Shown: positions 28,092 through 35,659, counted from the stretch's first letter. The stretch: DNA of 64,000 nt from an uncultured Prochlorococcus sp. (GCF_902626525.1 NZ_CACOFR010000006.1:1-64000); one strand, 5' to 3'. Notes: generated by a model not told the origin, from the sequence alone. Numbers and translations: made by a program.

Positions 28092-29414
28092 ATGGAAAAC
28101 AGACAAATTAATTTTTTTAAAACTAAAGACTTTAATACTGTTCTTAAACCTTTTAAGAAGGGAACAGTAGTAAAAATTGATAAGTTTGATATTAGAGATA
28201 ATCAAAAAGAATTAAATATAGGTTTATTTGGTTGGTACGCGATTTGTCCTTCAAAAGAACTTAAAAAAAATAAGCTACATTATTTTTCACTCTATGATGA
28301 GCCTTTAATTCTTTACAGAGATGAAAATAACAATATTAGGTGTATTAAAAATATTTGTCCGCATAGAGGGGCTTCCTTTTTTGGAGGTACATTATCAAAT
28401 GGCGTAATAACTTGCCCATATCACGGAGCTAAATTCTCATCAGGAGGAAGCTGCCAAAATTTAGATCGAATAACATGTAGTCATATAGTTGATAATAATT
28501 ACGATAATTACGCCAAAAGAATACACTTATCTCAATACAAAGCTATAGAAAAAGATAATTATATTTTTGTGCATTTTTCTAAAAAATCTGATACCGATTT
28601 AAATAATTTAAATGAAGATACACCTCTAAGTAACTATGAATTATCTGATAATGGTTTTGTGCCTGAAGATTATGTTTCTGAAGAGGTATTAGTTGACTTT
28701 AAATGTGATTGGTCAAGGATAATTGAAAATCACTTGGACATCCTTCACATTTTTTGGGTACATGGAGATACCATTCCTGATAAAGATGTAAATAAAAACG
28801 TACTTGTTAGTTTTAATCAGAAATTTAATATAACTCCCAAGTACATTGAAAGTATTTATTACTATAAGAATGACCCAAGAAAAGAATTTATCAGAATAAA
28901 GTATTTACCTCCCGGAAGAATATTAATTTATAAAGGAGATCCCTCTGTATCAAGATATTTACAGGTTCTTGATCATATTCCATTGGGAAATAATAAAGCG
29001 AGAGTAATAGTAAGGCACTATAGGAAATTTTTGAAGAATAAAATAATTAATGATCTAATACTATTTAAGGAAACTCAAAGAAAAATTTTTTATAAGATAT
29101 TTGATGAGGATTATATGATTTTAAAGACTCAAACCTATAACCACAATATGGGATTGATCACTAAAGATGAAATAAAATTATTGGGAGAAGATAGAATAAT
29201 AAATTACTTTTGGAAATGGTATAAGAAATCTGAAGAGAAAGATAACCCTTGGAAAAATATAAATAAGACTGAAAATCTAACAGTCTATGATGAAGTAATT
29301 TTGAAATATCCCCCCGAAATAAAAAAGTTAGAATTTATAAATAATATAGACATAATAAGAAAAACATTGTTAAGGTTTGCGGCTCCACTATTATTTTTTA
29401 TGTTATTGATATGA
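28092..29414 (+). CDS. Rieske non-heme iron oxygenase, CAO/PaO-like
   Basis: A 440-residue membrane-associated oxygenase. The Rieske [2Fe-2S] ligands are C89-x-H91 and C108-x2-H111, giving C-x-H-x16-C-x2-H. The mononuclear iron site reads ENHLDILHIFWVH, that is E212-x3-D216-x2-H219-x4-H224. Both spacings match those I recall for chlorophyllide a oxygenase, the chlorophyll b-forming enzyme. A C-terminal hydrophobic helix (LLRFAAPLLFFMLLI) should anchor it to membranes. Family members also include pheophorbide a oxygenase and TIC55, so the substrate is inference. It is followed after 3 bp by a tiny membrane ORF and then an ABC ATPase. Confidence 0.85.
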   Translation: MENRQINFFKTKDFNTVLKPFKKGTVVKIDKFDIRDNQKELNIGLFGWYAICPSKELKKNKLHYFSLYDEPLILYRDENNNIRCIKNICPHRGASFFGGTLSNGVITCPYHGAKFSSGGSCQNLDRITCSHIVDNNYDNYAKRIHLSQYKAIEKDNYIFVHFSKKSDTDLNNLNEDTPLSNYELSDNGFVPEDYVSEEVLVDFKCDWSRIIENHLDILHIFWVHGDTIPDKDVNKNVLVSFNQKFNITPKYIESIYYYKNDPRKEFIRIKYLPPGRILIYKGDPSVSRYLQVLDHIPLGNNKARVIVRHYRKFLKNKIINDLILFKETQRKIFYKIFDEDYMILKTQTYNHNMGLITKDEIKLLGEDRIINYFWKWYKKSEEKDNPWKNINKTENLTVYDEVILKYPPEIKKLEFINNIDIIRKTLLRFAAPLLFFMLLI

Positions 29415-29417
29415 TTT

Positions 29418-29525
29418 ATGAATAAAGTAAATAGACCTTCATGGTTAAATTGGCTTTATCTTTTTATATTTATTTTAAGCTCTATCCAAATAATTGTATT
29501 TTGGAGCAATAAGTTTAGTGGTTAA
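29418..29525 (+). CDS. Putative 35-residue membrane peptide
   Basis: ATG ORF placed 3 bp after the Rieske gene stop and overlapping the GTG start of the ABC ATPase by 8 bp. Sequence MNKVNRPSWLNWLYLFIFIL continues SSIQIIVFWSNKFSG: a single hydrophobic helix with a basic N-terminus. The exact fit between its neighbours, with both junctions suitable for translational coupling, is the main reason to consider it real. No family recognised. Confidence 0.5.
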   Translation: MNKVNRPSWLNWLYLFIFILSSIQIIVFWSNKFSG

Positions 29526-30306
29526 TAAATATTGGTTTGAAGCAAAAAATATAAATTGTTTTAAAAATGGTTTTCGAGTAATTAAAAATTTAACTTTACA
29601 GATAGATTATTCAGAAAATGCTATATTAATTGGGCCTAATGGTTCAGGTAAATCATCATTAATAGAAATAATTAATAGAAACATATACCCCTTAGATACA
29701 AACGAATCGACACTTAAAATATTTAACAATGAAATTATAAATATATGGGAACTAAGAAAAAGAATAAGCACAGTCAATAATGATATCAAAAATAGAATCA
29801 ATCCAAACCTAAAAGTTTTTGATTTAATTTTAAGTGGACTGTATGGAAGATATTGTCATATATCAAATCAATCTAAAAGAGATCATGAAAAAGTTGAGAG
29901 TCTTATAGAGAAAATGAATATATCGAGTTTATCTGAAAGATATTTTTCATATTTATCAGATGGAGAAAAACAAATTTCACTTATTGCAAGAGCTTTAATT
30001 AAAAAACCCGAGATATTAATCTTAGATGAACCCACTACTAATTTAGACTATAAATCAAAATATTTTGTAATTGACAAGATTAATGAATTATCGAAATTAA
30101 ATACCAAAATTTTATGTGTGACACACGATATATCAATGATTTCGAAAATTTATGATCGAGTAATCATGTTGAAAAGCGGTAACATAATCGCTGATGGGAA
30201 TCAAAAAGAAGTTATGAATAGCTCAAATCTTAAAAAATTATATGATATTAATTTAGAAGTAATTGAAAACAAAGGATTTTGGGTTATCAGCAGGTTGTCT
30301 AAATAA
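29518..30306 (+). CDS. ABC transporter ATP-binding protein
   Basis: Soluble ATPase subunit, 262 residues from a GTG start (a TTG eight codons upstream is less family-like). Walker A GPNGSGKSS, signature YLSDGEKQISLIARAL (LSDGE variant), Walker B EILILDEPTTNLD and switch His in VTHDISM are all present, so it should hydrolyse ATP. No permease or binding protein is adjacent, so the substrate is unknown; the partner must be encoded elsewhere or be the small upstream membrane peptide. Convergent with, and overlapping by 8 bp, the zinc-ribbon gene. Confidence 0.9.
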   Translation: MVNKYWFEAKNINCFKNGFRVIKNLTLQIDYSENAILIGPNGSGKSSLIEIINRNIYPLDTNESTLKIFNNEIINIWELRKRISTVNNDIKNRINPNLKVFDLILSGLYGRYCHISNQSKRDHEKVESLIEKMNISSLSERYFSYLSDGEKQISLIARALIKKPEILILDEPTTNLDYKSKYFVIDKINELSKLNTKILCVTHDISMISKIYDRVIMLKSGNIIADGNQKEVMNSSNLKKLYDINLEVIENKGFWVISRLSK

Positions 30307-30493
30307 TAATGATAATAAAAATAGTTACACCAATAACAAGAAAAATTATTTCTTTTCTATTAAAAATTGATGAAGATTTTTTAGTAAATGAAGCAGATCC
30401 ACATCTAGAACATACTATCTTACCTCCTAAAGATCGATCTGAAACAAATGCAGAACTTCCACAATTAAGACAGACTTTATTTGCGCTCATCAC
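30299..30493 (-). CDS. Zinc-ribbon plus one-helix membrane protein
   Basis: A 64-residue protein: CLNCG (residue 8 on) and CSRCG (residue 28 on) form a two-knuckle zinc ribbon, followed by a short linker KKSSSIFNRKE and one C-terminal helix of nearly pure Ile/Val/Phe. The ordered Cys pattern shows that this strand, rather than the overlapping plus-strand ORF, is coding. It would sit tail-anchored with the zinc domain in the cytoplasm. Function unknown. Confidence 0.72.
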   Translation of the reverse strand: MMSANKVCLNCGSSAFVSDRSLGGKIVCSRCGSASFTKKSSSIFNRKEIIFLVIGVTIFIIIII

Positions 30494-30614
30494 TAATTAA
30501 TAATTTTAAGATTTCCTTACAAATTATATTCTTTAAATCTTATGTAAAGAAAAAATTCAAAAATATTATGTTAATGAGAATCTGTTGCAATAAGTAGTTT
30601 TATAGTGCATAATT

Positions 30615-30633
30615 GATAATAATTCTCATTATC
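30615..30633. promoter_or_regulatory. Fur box upstream of Crp-family regulator
   Basis: The 19-mer GATAATAATTCTCATTATC matches the classic Fur consensus GATAATGATAATCATTATC at 16 of 19 positions and is a near palindrome. It ends 12 bp before the ATG of the regulator at 30646, where bound Fur would block transcription. A partial copy, AATGAGAAT, is found at 30573-30581, the reverse complement of 30622-30630. Predicts repression when iron is plentiful. Confidence 0.75.
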
Positions 30634-30645
30634 AAATTTAAATTA

Positions 30646-31233
30646 ATGAATTTCCATGCTTATGGAGAATCTCCGTCCAAATCAGTAAGAATAATAACTG
30701 GTCAATCCGTTTTAATAGATCCCTCATCAAGACCAAAGGGGACTTGCTTGGAAGTTGAAAGTGGTATTGCAAGAGTCTATTGTCCTTGCGAAGAAACAGA
30801 AGGCATGACACTTGCTTTTTTACAATCAGGTGATCAATTAAGAACTGACCTATTATGTAGTGAGGGTGTTTGCGTTGAAGCATTAACAGATTTATCTTTT
30901 CATAGCAATGTAAATATTGATGAGAATGTAGGTTTCGATGCTGTAAATGAATGGACTTTGCAACTTCTCAGAATTAGACACTTGGGGAATGCAGAACAAA
31001 GATTACAAGCTTTATTTTCAATCCTAGTAAACCGTTTAGGGAGAAGATGTGGCCAATGGTGTGAATTACCGTTTAGGTTAACTCATGAAAGGATAGGTGA
31101 ATTAATAGGTTCAACACGCGTAACCTCTACAAGATTAATTTCTAAATTAAGATCATCTGAGTTATTAATAGCTCCAATTGGAACCCAGACGGTGAGTGTT
31201 GCTCCATCTTTTATTGAAACATCTCCACTTTAG
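30646..31233 (+). CDS. Crp/Fnr-family transcription regulator
   Basis: A 195-residue regulator with an N-terminal cyclic-nucleotide-like beta-roll (LIDPSSRPKGTCLEVESGIARVY, LAFLQSGDQLRTDLL), a dimerisation helix (NEWTLQLLRIRHLGNAEQRL), and a C-terminal winged helix with recognition region LTHERIGELIGSTRVTSTRL. Effector unknown; cysteines in the beta-roll (VYCPCEE, LLCSEGVC) could sense redox or metal. The ATG chosen lies after the Fur box; an upstream in-frame TTG would put the Fur box inside the coding sequence. Neighbouring ferritin and iron-transporter genes suggest a role in iron response. Confidence 0.9.
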   Translation: MNFHAYGESPSKSVRIITGQSVLIDPSSRPKGTCLEVESGIARVYCPCEETEGMTLAFLQSGDQLRTDLLCSEGVCVEALTDLSFHSNVNIDENVGFDAVNEWTLQLLRIRHLGNAEQRLQALFSILVNRLGRRCGQWCELPFRLTHERIGELIGSTRVTSTRLISKLRSSELLIAPIGTQTVSVAPSFIETSPL

Positions 31234-31237
31234 AAAC

Positions 31238-31528
31238 ATGAAAGAATCATATTCAATAACTAACAACCTGTTAATTGAAGTTGATGTATTAACTAATAGG
31301 CTTAAAAATATAAAACAATCTTATAAAACTATTTATTACAAGGGGTTGAAAGAAAGGTTATTTTCTGAAAATAAAGATATTTTTAATAGAATTAATGAGA
31401 TATATAAAATAGCTAAGCACTTAAAAAAAACAAATTATAAAGAATTTAATTTTTCAAATCTACTCGTTGAAAAAACCGAAAGGGCATTAAAACAAAATAA
31501 GTTTGAAAGTAATTTATTTTTTCTTTAA
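31238..31528 (+). CDS. Hypothetical helical protein, 96 residues
   Basis: ATG 4 bp after the Crp regulator stop, so probably in the same transcript. The sequence (MKESYSITNNLLIEVDVLTN, KTIYYKGLKERLFSENKDIF, ending ALKQNKFESNLFFL) is Lys/Asn/Leu-rich and predicted by eye to be mostly alpha-helical, without membrane segment or motif. Its last 15 bp overlap the stop end of the convergent ferritin gene. Function unknown, but shared promoter suggests Fur-controlled expression. Confidence 0.6.
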   Translation: MKESYSITNNLLIEVDVLTNRLKNIKQSYKTIYYKGLKERLFSENKDIFNRINEIYKIAKHLKKTNYKEFNFSNLLVEKTERALKQNKFESNLFFL

Positions 31529-32068
31529 ATCACTGTCTATTAGTAAAATTGCAGAAGGTTGATTAGACGCAAACTTAACTTTACCTAGAATGTTTGCGAA
31601 TTCATCCTCTGATTTTATTTGGGACTCTACAATTGGGTCTAAAAACACATTAGTTCTTGTATCTGAAATTCTCTCAGACATTGAATAGAGTTGTTGCAGA
31701 GATGAAGTTAAATCAGCCTCCATTTTGAAAGAATAAGAGATCAAATCCTCAATTGAATCCCATGTTTGAACTGGTGCAGGAAGTTCATTTAATTTTACGC
31801 TTTGTCCTCTTGCAATTAAGTAATCTGCAAATTTTTGGGCATGTTCCATTTCATCTTTTGATTCATTGAGAAAATGAGAGGAAAATCCATTTAAATCTCT
31901 CTCCTGAAACCAAAGGTATATAGAAAAATATTGTACGTTGGCATATCTTTCCATTGTTAGATGTTCAAAAAAATTATCCAATAAGCTTTCCTCCATCGGT
32001 TGGGCAACAGCTCTTCCAGATGGACCAAAATTAATTAGTTTCTTTGTTTGTAAATTATTTTCATTCAT
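31514..32068 (-). CDS. Ferritin
   Basis: Four-helix-bundle iron storage protein, 184 residues. Ferroxidase-type residues are visible: the helix A glutamate in FFEHLTMERYANVQY, and the helix B E-x-x-H in ESKDEMEHAQKF (E73, H76), with a further Glu in SEDEFANIL. An N-terminal extension of about 25 residues precedes helix A. It lies beside the Fur-boxed Crp regulator and iron ABC ATPase. No Fur box is obvious in its own upstream region. Confidence 0.9.
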   Translation of the reverse strand: MNENNLQTKKLINFGPSGRAVAQPMEESLLDNFFEHLTMERYANVQYFSIYLWFQERDLNGFSSHFLNESKDEMEHAQKFADYLIARGQSVKLNELPAPVQTWDSIEDLISYSFKMEADLTSSLQQLYSMSERISDTRTNVFLDPIVESQIKSEDEFANILGKVKFASNQPSAILLIDSDLKKK

Positions 32069-32187
32069 GATTACGGTATAAAGCTTCCTAAATAATACAA
32101 CATTTTGTATAAATTAGCACTTTATTAATGTTTTATTTAACATAACCCAATATATAATCAATACCAATATCAATAGCAATCTCTTAA

Positions 32188-32310
32188 ATGAATCTAGTAT
32201 TTGGTTTTACAGAACTGCTATTAACTAATAAAATATATTTAAATAAAAAAAAGAAATGTAAAAAGAAAAAATGCTCCAAATGGAAAGGGGGTAAATGCAA
32301 CTGTTTATAA
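32188..32310 (+). CDS. Putative 40-residue Lys/Cys-rich protein
   Basis: ATG ORF ending TAA: an N-terminal MNLVFGFTELLLTNKIYLN followed by KKKKCKKKKCSKWKGGKCNC. Four cysteines in 15 residues set in a lysine-rich tail suggest a metal-binding or nucleic-acid-binding peptide. It lies between ferritin and the iron transporter ATPase, ending 7 bp before the latter's stop on the opposite strand. Evidence is only the ORF, its unusual composition and its iron-gene setting; chance in A-rich DNA is possible for the lysines but less so for the regular cysteines. Confidence 0.42.
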   Translation: MNLVFGFTELLLTNKIYLNKKKKCKKKKCSKWKGGKCNCL

Positions 32311-32317
32311 AAAAATC

Positions 32318-33376
32318 TTAAATATAAACCTTTTGAGCTCCAGGATATAAAAAACAATAACTATCTTTGTTAATAGAAAGAGAACATTTTTCACCATTAT
32401 TTAGTTGGTTATCAATATTAGTTCTAACCCTTAATATTTCATCGTTTATAGATACTTTATACATAAGAAATTCACCAAGAAATTCTTTAGATAATACGAT
32501 GGCTTTACCAGAGTTAGATCTTTTAATAGAAATAGATTTAGGAGCAATTGAAATGCTTTTAATATTTGTATTATTTGATAACTTTGGACTATTAATTTCA
32601 CCTAAACAAGACATATATGAATTACCGTTTTTGTGAAGATTAAGAATATTATTTCCCAAAATAAAACTACTAACAAATATCGTCTTGGGATTATTTAGAA
32701 GATTAATTGGGGTATCAATTTGATGTATTTCACCTTCAAACATAACTGCAACTTTATCGCAAATTGACATAGCTTCTTCAGGATCATGAGTAACCATTAA
32801 TCCACTAGCATTACAACCCCTAAGAATATTTGGAAGTTCGCTTCTCAATTTGAGTTTGACGTGCATATCAAGACTACAAAAGGGTTCATCTAATAGAATA
32901 AAATTTGTACCTGGAGCAAGAGCCCTTGCAATAGCTAGTCTTTGTTTTTGACCTCCAGACAATTCGTGTGGGTACCTTCCAACAAAACTATCAAGACCTA
33001 CAACATTTAATAAATAATCAGCTCTAGATCTATTATTTTTGTTTTTCAAGCCAAACATTACATTTTCAAAAACAGTTAAGTGAGGAAAAAGTGCATAATC
33101 TTGAAAAACCATTCCAATATTTCTCTTCTCAGGACTAAGAATTCTATAACTACTTGAAATTTCCTTAGAATTTAAGAAAATCTTTCCTTTAGAAGGGTAT
33201 TCGAAACCTGCGATCAATCTCAAAAGTGTGGTCTTTCCGCACCCAGAAGGACCTAGTAAACCTAGTAATTCACCACTTTCAATTTTTAGGTTAATTTCTT
33301 TTAATATCCAATTCGAATATTCTTGCTTATCATATTTATGATGCAGATCATCAATTATTAATGCATCATTATTCAC
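32318..33376 (-). CDS. futC: Fe(III) ABC transporter ATP-binding protein
   Basis: A 352-residue importer ATPase of the CysA/FbpC group. Walker A GPSGCGKTTLLRLIAGFE, Q-loop MVFQDYALFPHLTVFENV, signature LSGGQKQRLAIARALA, Walker B FILLDEPFCSLD and a C-terminal TOBE-like regulatory region (about 245-352) are present. Substrate iron is inferred from subfamily style and from the adjacent ferritin and Fur-boxed regulator; the permease (FutB) and binding protein (FutA/IdiA) are not in the window. It is divergent from nth with a 16-bp palindrome in the shared 95-bp spacer. Confidence 0.8.
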   Translation of the reverse strand: MNNDALIIDDLHHKYDKQEYSNWILKEINLKIESGELLGLLGPSGCGKTTLLRLIAGFEYPSKGKIFLNSKEISSSYRILSPEKRNIGMVFQDYALFPHLTVFENVMFGLKNKNNRSRADYLLNVVGLDSFVGRYPHELSGGQKQRLAIARALAPGTNFILLDEPFCSLDMHVKLKLRSELPNILRGCNASGLMVTHDPEEAMSICDKVAVMFEGEIHQIDTPINLLNNPKTIFVSSFILGNNILNLHKNGNSYMSCLGEINSPKLSNNTNIKSISIAPKSISIKRSNSGKAIVLSKEFLGEFLMYKVSINDEILRVRTNIDNQLNNGEKCSLSINKDSYCFLYPGAQKVYI

Positions 33377-33435
33377 AAAGTTTTTTTTATTTAAGAATTT
33401 TAAATTAGCAGAAAAAATTCACCTAAAACATCTCT

Positions 33436-33451
33436 CGTATAAATTTATACG
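33436..33451. promoter_or_regulatory. 16-bp palindrome of the GTA-N8-TAC type
   Basis: CGTATAAATTTATACG is a perfect palindrome between divergent futC and nth. Its ends fit GTA-N8-TAC, the core that NtcA, the cyanobacterial nitrogen regulator, recognises. The centre is about 28 bp upstream of the nth ATG and about 67 bp upstream of the futC start. A perfect 16-mer including outer C/G pairs is uncommon even in A+T-rich DNA, so an operator is plausible; the factor is not known. Confidence 0.5.
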
Positions 33452-33471
33452 CAAATTATCGATCAAAATCA

Positions 33472-34125
33472 ATGAGGAAAGCTGAAAGAGCAAAAATAAT
33501 ACTTAGGGAACTTAAAAAGCTATATCCATCGCCTCCAATTCCTCTCGATCATACAAATGCCTATACACTTCTTGTCGCGGTAGTTTTAAGTGCTCAATCT
33601 ACTGATAAAAAAGTCAATGAATTAACAAAGAGTCTTTTTAAGATTGCAGATAATCCAGAAAAGATGATAAAGCTTGGTATTAGCGGCATATATGAATACA
33701 TAAAATATTTAGGTCTATCTAATCAAAAATCAAAAAACATTTATAACCTATCAAAAATCTTAATAGAAAAGTATCAAAACAAAGTTCCAGATACTTTTGA
33801 AGAACTTGAATCTCTCCCAGGAGTAGGTCATAAAACAGCATCAGTTGTGATGTCCCAAGTTTTTAAAATCCCATCTTTCCCTGTTGATACGCATATACAC
33901 AGGCTTTCACAAAGATGGGGGTTATCTAATGGAAAAAGCGTGGTTCAAACAGAAAAAGATCTTAAAAAAATATTTCCTGTTAATGATTGGAATACATTAC
34001 ATTTGCAAATAATCTTTTATGGCAGAGAATACTGTACTGCAAAAGGCTGTGATGGAACAAAATGCTATTTATGTCGTACTCTTTATCCAAAAAGAAAAAA
34101 GAAATTTATATGTAAAAAACCCTAA
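33472..34125 (+). CDS. nth: Endonuclease III (DNA glycosylase/AP lyase)
   Basis: Removes oxidised pyrimidines from DNA. The helix-hairpin-helix motif ESLPGVGHKTASVV carries the catalytic Lys (K121) and FPVDTHIHRLSQRWG carries the catalytic Asp (D139). The C-terminal iron-sulfur loop reads C188-x4-C193-x4-C198-x2-C201, unlike the canonical C-x6-C-x2-C-x5-C spacing; the fourth canonical Cys is missing and a Cys within the loop and one at 214 are extra. The cluster may be rearranged. Length 217 is normal. Confidence 0.93.
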   Translation: MRKAERAKIILRELKKLYPSPPIPLDHTNAYTLLVAVVLSAQSTDKKVNELTKSLFKIADNPEKMIKLGISGIYEYIKYLGLSNQKSKNIYNLSKILIEKYQNKVPDTFEELESLPGVGHKTASVVMSQVFKIPSFPVDTHIHRLSQRWGLSNGKSVVQTEKDLKKIFPVNDWNTLHLQIIFYGREYCTAKGCDGTKCYLCRTLYPKRKKKFICKKP

Positions 34126-34161
34126 GAAATTTATATAATTGTATAATTACTTTTTTTAATC

Positions 34162-34821
34162 ATGAAAATAGCAATTACTGGTGCCTCAGGGAAAACAGGT
34201 TTTAGAATCTCTGAAGAGGCCGTAAAGGAAGGATATAAAGTAAGGCAAATCATAAGAAAGGACTCAAAAGTTTCTGAAGGACTAGAGAATTTAGAAACAA
34301 TAAGAGTTTCATTAGACAAAAAAGAAGAACTTGATAAAGCTTTAAAAGATATTGATGCTTTGGTAATTGCCACTGGTGCGAGAGCATCTTTAGATTTAAC
34401 TGGTCCCGCAAAGGTTGATGCACTAGGTGTTTACAGGCAACTAGAGAGTTGCAAAAGAGTTGGTGTTAAGAGAATTATTTTAGTTAGTTCTCTTTGTACT
34501 GGTAAATTGTTTCACCCATTAAATTTGTTCGGTTTAATCCTGATTTGGAAGAAAATAGGCGAAAACTTTTTACGAAATTCAAATTTTGAGTGGACAATTA
34601 TAAGACCAGGTGGATTAAAGGAAAATGAAGAAATTAAATCGGAAAATATAAATTATTCAAAGGAGGATACTCAAATTAATGGATCAATCCCAAGAAGATT
34701 AGTAGCCCAATGCTGTATAGATTCTCTAAAAAACAAAGAATCCATAAATAAATTAATAGAAATAACAAGCTCAAATGATAATAAAAAGATATCTTTTAAA
34801 AAAGCTATGCAAATGATTTAA
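34162..34821 (+). CDS. NAD(P)-binding SDR-like protein (NmrA/SDR5 type)
   Basis: A 219-residue Rossmann-fold protein: dinucleotide loop ITGASGKTGFRISEEA, acidic/basic residue region KEGYKVRQIIRK, ALVIATGARASLDL at the end of strand 4, and ILVSSLCTG where a catalytic Ser/Tyr would be expected. Atypical short-chain dehydrogenases of this group bind NADP and are often regulators or photosystem assembly helpers in cyanobacteria. The catalytic Tyr-x3-Lys is not evident, so redox activity is uncertain. Confidence 0.82.
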   Translation: MKIAITGASGKTGFRISEEAVKEGYKVRQIIRKDSKVSEGLENLETIRVSLDKKEELDKALKDIDALVIATGARASLDLTGPAKVDALGVYRQLESCKRVGVKRIILVSSLCTGKLFHPLNLFGLILIWKKIGENFLRNSNFEWTIIRPGGLKENEEIKSENINYSKEDTQINGSIPRRLVAQCCIDSLKNKESINKLIEITSSNDNKKISFKKAMQMI

Positions 34822-34847
34822 AAGATGTAAACATATAAAATAAAACT

Positions 34848-35036
34848 ATGAAAATAAATCCAAAAATTGACGCATTACAATTAATGCTTACCGATCTAAG
34901 AACAAGAAATGAACCTATAAGACATAAAGCTGCATTTAAAGGTTGTCAACCAGAATTTCAAAGTCTTGTATCAAGGCTAATAAAGCAGTTAGAGGAAGAA
35001 TTAATTTCTGAAAAAATTGCAAATCGTGAAAGTTAA
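34848..35036 (+). CDS. Small hypothetical protein, 62 residues
   Basis: ATG ORF 26 bp after the SDR gene: MKINPKIDALQLMLTDLRTR, then RHKAAFKGCQPEFQSLVSRL and an acidic helix EELISEKIANRES. Two amphipathic helices and no membrane segment; the regular charge pattern suggests a small DNA- or protein-binding partner. No family recognised. Probably transcribed with the SDR gene. Confidence 0.62.
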   Translation: MKINPKIDALQLMLTDLRTRNEPIRHKAAFKGCQPEFQSLVSRLIKQLEEELISEKIANRES

Positions 35037-35047
35037 AAATATATAGA

Positions 35048-35659
35048 TTACCTAAATAAACTTAATTTATCTAATTTTGCTTGTATTGATAGCTCATCAT
35101 ATCCTCCAAAAAATTTATTATCCAAAAATATTTGTGGAAAAGTATTATGGTTACTTTTAAACATTATTTTTTTGAAGCTTTCATCATTGTCAATTAAAAA
35201 AATCTCATGAGGAATAGATAAAGAATTAAGTAACCTAATTGCTCTTTTTGACCAAGGACAATCCTTTAAAATGTAAATTTTTACACGTGATTGACTTTTT
35301 ATTAAATCATTATTTGAAATATTTATAATTTTTTGTTCAAAAGAAATTAATAATATATCAGTACCTTTTTTTACAATGCATCCCTCCTCAAGATGGCCAC
35401 CAAAGACATTACATCCTTCATCTGCGAAACTTAAATGAAAATGAACTTCGCCATTATTAAAATGACCATTAAGAGATACTATCTCTAAATTTCCTTCAAA
35501 TTTATTTATTTTTTTATTTCCAGGGCATTGAATACAAACTTTTCTAAGATTTCCAACCACGCCAGAAATATAACCATATAAATTATTTGAAAGAGAATAT
35601 TCTTTAATTGAATTTTTCAAATCAGATTCTGGAAATAGCTTTAGGCTATGGGAATTCAT
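35048..35659 (-). CDS. PPC (DUF296) - monothiol glutaredoxin fusion
   Basis: A 203-residue two-domain protein. Residues about 26-110 resemble the PPC/DUF296 fold (GYISGVVGNLRKVCIQCPG, EGNLEIVSLNGHF, EVHFHLSFADEGCNVFGGHL, with the H-x-H metal/ligand motif). Residues 126-203 are a glutaredoxin: KIYILKDCPWSKRAIRLLNS with active site C134-P-W-S137, cis-Pro at FPQIF (P175) and GGYDEL as the glutathione-binding end. The second active-site Cys is replaced by Ser, so it should be monothiol. The combination suggests a redox-linked regulatory or assembly role; both domains are individually convincing. Confidence 0.82.
   Translation of the reverse strand: MNSHSLKLFPESDLKNSIKEYSLSNNLYGYISGVVGNLRKVCIQCPGNKKINKFEGNLEIVSLNGHFNNGEVHFHLSFADEGCNVFGGHLEEGCIVKKGTDILLISFEQKIINISNNDLIKSQSRVKIYILKDCPWSKRAIRLLNSLSIPHEIFLIDNDESFKKIMFKSNHNTFPQIFLDNKFFGGYDELSIQAKLDKLSLFR

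Noticed and set aside
30309-30500. Plus-strand ORF of 63 codons over the zinc-ribbon gene
   Set aside because: The minus strand carries two regular CxxC pairs and a membrane helix; the plus-strand frame has no recognisable features.
30613-30645. Upstream TTG start of the Crp-family gene
   Set aside because: It would place the Fur box inside the coding sequence and add an unconserved Ile/Leu-rich N-terminus; the ATG at 30646 fits the family better.
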